Of a stretch of 64,000 nucleotides of DNA, positions 61,218 through 64,000 are shown piece after piece. A program made the translations under genes and the position numbers. Under the pieces are notes generated by a model. It searched no databases. It was not told the origin of the DNA and saw nothing but the letters and a program-made list of their open reading frames with translations. This DNA comes from Neckera pumila. Its lineage: Eukaryota > Streptophyta > Bryopsida > Hypnales > Neckeraceae. Each line of letters begins with the position of its first letter. Positions within the stretch are counted from its first letter, which is position 1. Location: NCBI GenBank assembly GCA_963969595.1, contig OZ018411.1, forward strand, positions 4,156,501 to 4,220,500. The letters run 5' to 3'.

Positions 61218-62128
61218 TTAACCCCTAAAGTCCCATTGTCACCTTGGGGGACAAAATGGATTTCGGATAGGCTACTACGGCTTCAATATTCATCATTATT
61301 TTCTGATTTTTTTTGTGAAGATAGAAAAACACATTAGCTTTATGGGAATATAATTTTTTTATTTCAATCGGTGCTTGGGAGCAAAAGTTACGGTACAAAA
61401 GGTCATTTTTGTGGTGTGGCGGGCAGAAATCTTCTCACACAAAAAAATTCCAAAAAAAAATTTAAAATTATTTTCCCATAGATTGTATTTTTATCTATAT
61501 GGGAAGCTTTGGTTCATTCCATTCAAGTTTGTTGTGTGAAAGTTATAGACAATCTTATTTTTCGAACAATTAGAGCATCTGCTTGAAAAATAACTTATAG
61601 GACTCATTTTTTAATTCAATTTTTTTTTGACAAGGCTAAGTTTGCTTGCTAAAACAATCTCACTATTGAAATTATAGTGTTTTGATCCCATCTTAGAGCT
61701 ATTGACAATTTATTTTTTCTTTCAATCTTAGACCTACTTCTGCTTAACAATTTTTTAATGAATGAAAATCAAGTGTATTTTTTTGGAATTTTTTTTCCTA
61801 GAATCTCAAGTCAATTATTCAACATAAAAAAAATTAAATTCAAAGTCCATAGTACAATTTTTTATACAAATGGGGGTCAAAGTCATCTAAAATTGCAAGT
61901 TAGTGTTCAAAAAATCAAAATTTTCAAACTTTGAATGCTAATATCTTCTAATCTATACGGTCAAACTTTATGAAATTTTTATCACATGATCTGAGATAAG
62001 TTAAGTACAAGATCCTACGGTTAGATTCTAAGAAAATTATTTTGTCTCTTTTCTTAGATGAACGCAGCGGAACTGACACATTTGAGTCATTTTTGATTGA
62101 AAAATGGCCTTGGGACTTTAGGGGGTAA
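61218..62128 (-). mobile_element. Family A TTAA element, full length, reverse
   Basis: TTAA at 61218-61221 with CCCCTAAAGTCCCATTGTC, and GGCCTTGGGACTTTAGGGG with GTAA (62125-62128, one change from TTAA). Interior subtype as in 20836-21760 ('atcacatgatctgag', 'atgaacgcagc'). The two ends can be compared directly and give a TIR of about 15 bp. Confidence 0.85.
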
Positions 62129-62189
62129 ACCTTCCTCTTACAATTGTGGACGACCTTTAGGTTTAATTCCATTTCTGTCCCATGAGCTT

Positions 62190-62480
62190 TCAAGTCCAGT
62201 GTAAATTCAGTTTAATTGCTTTTGACTGGACTGTATCCATGAGCGGAGAGCACGTCCCATCTTCTGGGGCCAAAATTATGATCTGACCCTCCAAGTCTCC
62301 AACCCGGTTGCTTGAATGCTTTCCGTTTCGAACATAAGCCTTCCCTCCAAATTCAGCACCCACCTCCTCCAACTTGAGGAGGCCCAAGCCAGAGTCTCCA
62401 TGAATAGAACACCCGCCACCAAATCAAATATTATACCACAAGAAATGAAGCTGGCCACGTCGGCAACACCATCCTATAGA
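62190..62480 (-). pseudogene. Protein-like fragment, unidentified
   Basis: On the minus strand the frame from 62423 to 62190 is open for 77 codons and rich in Gly and charged residues (FGGGCSIHGDSGLG, then EEVGAEFGGKAYVRNG and VGDLEGQIIILAPEDG). A TGA at 62426-62424 separates it from an upstream in-frame piece (RRGQLHFLWYNI). The composition and GC content (higher than its surroundings) look like real coding sequence, for example an exon or retroposed piece. I do not recognise the family and propose no function. Frames on the plus strand over the same bases look less protein-like. Confidence 0.45.
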
Positions 62481-62915
62481 TTCGAGAACCCTCCAATACC
62501 GAATTGCTCAGTCCTTGCAATGGGACCCAAAGGAATAGCAAATCACTGTGCGCTACAGTAGTCGATTGCCTTGATACTTACAAGCCTTTCTTTTCTTTAC
62601 TCCGTAGTTAATTGACACACTCTGCTCTGCTTGCCTGTCACCCCAAGGAAAGCCAAGCCAAGCCAAGATAGTTTCCCGGCTGTCCCGGAATACGTTAAGT
62701 TATAAGAAAAAAAGATCAGGATCTCTTAACTTTACTTATGTGGAGATTCCCAGCCTTCCACCTCCACGCGCCCCCCACGCGCCCAGTTCCTGCGACTTTG
62801 GTTTCAAGGAATCACTCCGTCAAGTGCTCATCATTTTGAAAGGAAACAACCTGTAGGCAAATTTATTAGAATAACAAATGATTCCTTGCTGGGAGCGACT
62901 TTGTAAGAAGTAAGT

Positions 62916-62948
62916 AGGACACTGTTCACTCGTGCTCAACAGTGTCCT
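62916..62948. repeat. Perfect 11-bp stem hairpin
   Basis: AGGACACTGTT and AACAGTGTCCT flank an 11-base loop. It lies about 60 bp upstream of the LINE fragment. No T-run follows it, so a terminator role is not suggested. Confidence 0.85.
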
Positions 62949-63009
62949 GGGTGCGGAAGGTCACCCTGAAGGTGCAGTTCCTGTAACTTAAAGTTGCCAA
63001 AGTCCCAAA

Positions 63010-63991
63010 CTTTTCTACTCAGGAGTGATACAATCCCAAGTCTATGATCCTAGGCGTTGGTCTTGGAGTAATGGAATGGGAAGCCGCTTCTATCCTACAC
63101 GATTTCATTTGGTAGACAACTCCTTACCCAAGGACAACAACCAAAGAGATCCATCCCATCGAAGTGGAGAGGTGTTCTTCCACCTACATTTGAACCAAGA
63201 TTGGAAACACGTTTGGCACAAGGCCAGATCCCCAAAAGAAGCGGCCTTCACGTGGTCCGTGTGGCACAATGTGGTGGCGGTTCACTCTTGGCAAGCACGA
63301 ATTCAACCGGGCCTGGACGTCAGATGCAATTGTTGTTCTTTAGGAGATGACGAAACCCCTTTACACAAATTCTATCAATGCCCCTGAGCCCTTGAGATAT
63401 GGGAATATGCGCAATCCTTTCTCCACCACTTACTAGGAGAACAACCACTGCTTGGACCACATGTCCGTTTTGACCATACCTTATGTATCTTTGGCTCAAC
63501 GCTTCCTCGTAGGTTTCTTAGCGTGAGAACCATTTGGTCCCTCTTACTTGGCTCTTCCCTCTAGCTCATCAGGATTGCCCGCAATCACAAAGTTTTTTCG
63601 CAAAACTTGTGGCCAAGGGGTTTTGTGCAACAAGCCCTTTGAGATGCCTTATTAGACTCAGGACATGCCGCCCAACTGAAGGCAAGGACTGCCGCCAGAC
63701 AAAGACCTCATCAAGCTAGTCTTATCTGGATTAAGTTCGACAAGATCTAGCTTAGATCCCAACTCCTCACTTCTTGGGATGGCAACTCTATTAGGTGGCA
63801 TAGGAATGGTCCTTCTGTCTGTCAATTCTTGTAGTTTTTCTTTGCTTTTTCAGGTTTCGGTGCTTTCTTTTCTTCTTTGCTAATTTTCTCTTCATTTGAC
63901 CAGCCTTCGGGCTTGGCTGTTCTTTGTACTCGGTTTTTTTTAATGCAGTGGGTCTCCCACTTGTTCAAAAAAAAAAAAAAAAAAAAAAAAA
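63010..63991 (+). mobile_element. 5'-truncated LINE (L1-like), 3' end with poly(A)
   Basis: A reverse-transcriptase C-terminal zinc-binding domain is followed by about 240 bp of 3' sequence and a run of 25 A (63967-63991). Plant L1-type elements have this order, and most genomic copies are 5'-truncated like this one. The 5' border near 63005-63020 is an estimate. 'tcccaa' occurs both just upstream (63003) and right after the A tail (63992), which would fit the start of a target duplication, but the window ends too soon to confirm it. Confidence 0.8.
63025..63750 (+). pseudogene. LINE ORF2 C-terminus: RVT zinc-binding domain (zf-RVT)
   Basis: The frame shows the zf-RVT pattern: W-K-H-V-W-H-K-A-R-S-P-K-E-A-A-F-T-W at about residues 69-86, then CNCCSLGDDETPLHKFYQCP with Cys-x2-Cys...His...Cys ligands, then A-L-E-I-W-E-Y and, further on, a degraded W-S-L-L-L-G...I-R-I-A-R-N segment usual for this tail. 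It is broken by TGA at 63385-63387, TAG at 63562-63564 (probably a former Trp) and TGA at 63640-63642, and ends at TAG 63748-63750. In an intact element the domain lies at the C-terminus of the reverse transcriptase polyprotein, whose endonuclease and RT parts are missing here. Not functional. Confidence 0.85.
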
Positions 63992-64000
63992 TCCCAATTG

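Overview
The window looks like nuclear DNA of a land plant. It is strongly AT-rich and repeat-dominated, with plant-type CACTA-like MITEs, a LINE with a plant-style RVT zinc-binding C-terminus, tRNA-derived SINE-like units and a relic of the DUF7869 family, which I associate with seedless plants. A seedless plant is my best guess, but nothing here fixes the lineage. I see no intact protein-coding gene, no rRNA or tRNA gene and no CRISPR array.

The main content is a group of related non-autonomous DNA elements of about 900-950 bp. Each is flanked by TTAA on both sides and ends in CCCCTAAAG.../...CTTTAGGGG. I call them family A (at least 14 copies or fragments) and family B (3 copies, a diverged sister aligned with A over its whole length). 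A third group of about 215 bp (family C, 4 copies) shares the TTAA flank and a CCCTTAAAGGAC-type end. Together they cover very roughly a fifth of the window. TTAA target sites are the hallmark of the piggyBac superfamily. At 46731-47069 there is a decayed reading frame whose end resembles the cysteine-rich zinc-finger C-terminus of piggyBac transposases. I read the window as a graveyard of piggyBac-like elements in a plant genome.

Layout. 1-5600: truncated family A copy with a nested insertion, a TAA microsatellite, a 560-bp fold-back element and a 122-bp CACTA-like MITE. 7100-9900: GC-rich inverted unit, then a 1.6-kb CACTA-like element carrying tandem repeats. 11000-23000: densest run of A and B elements plus minisatellites and a 222-bp near-perfect hairpin MITE. 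24300-25600: G-box repeats, ATT microsatellite, SINE-like unit, 164-bp MITE. 27800-30750: B, B and A in a row. 31688-34443: broken DUF7869-type gene on the minus strand. 35000-38900: featureless AT-rich DNA. 39400-42000: GC-rich patch and degenerate tandem repeats. 44500-48250: A elements around the piggyBac-like relic and an exon-like segment. 52000: SINE. 56400-62130: C and A elements, some sharing one TTAA. 63010-63991: 5'-truncated LINE ending in a 25-A tail.

Nothing here functions as an operon or pathway. The elements relate by nesting and reinsertion: MITEs inside A copies, A copies abutting C or A copies at a shared TTAA. The four coding relics (DUF7869, piggyBac-like, LINE, and an unidentified fragment near 62.3 kb) are broken mainly by in-frame TGA or TAG codons, as expected of long-silenced, methylated DNA.
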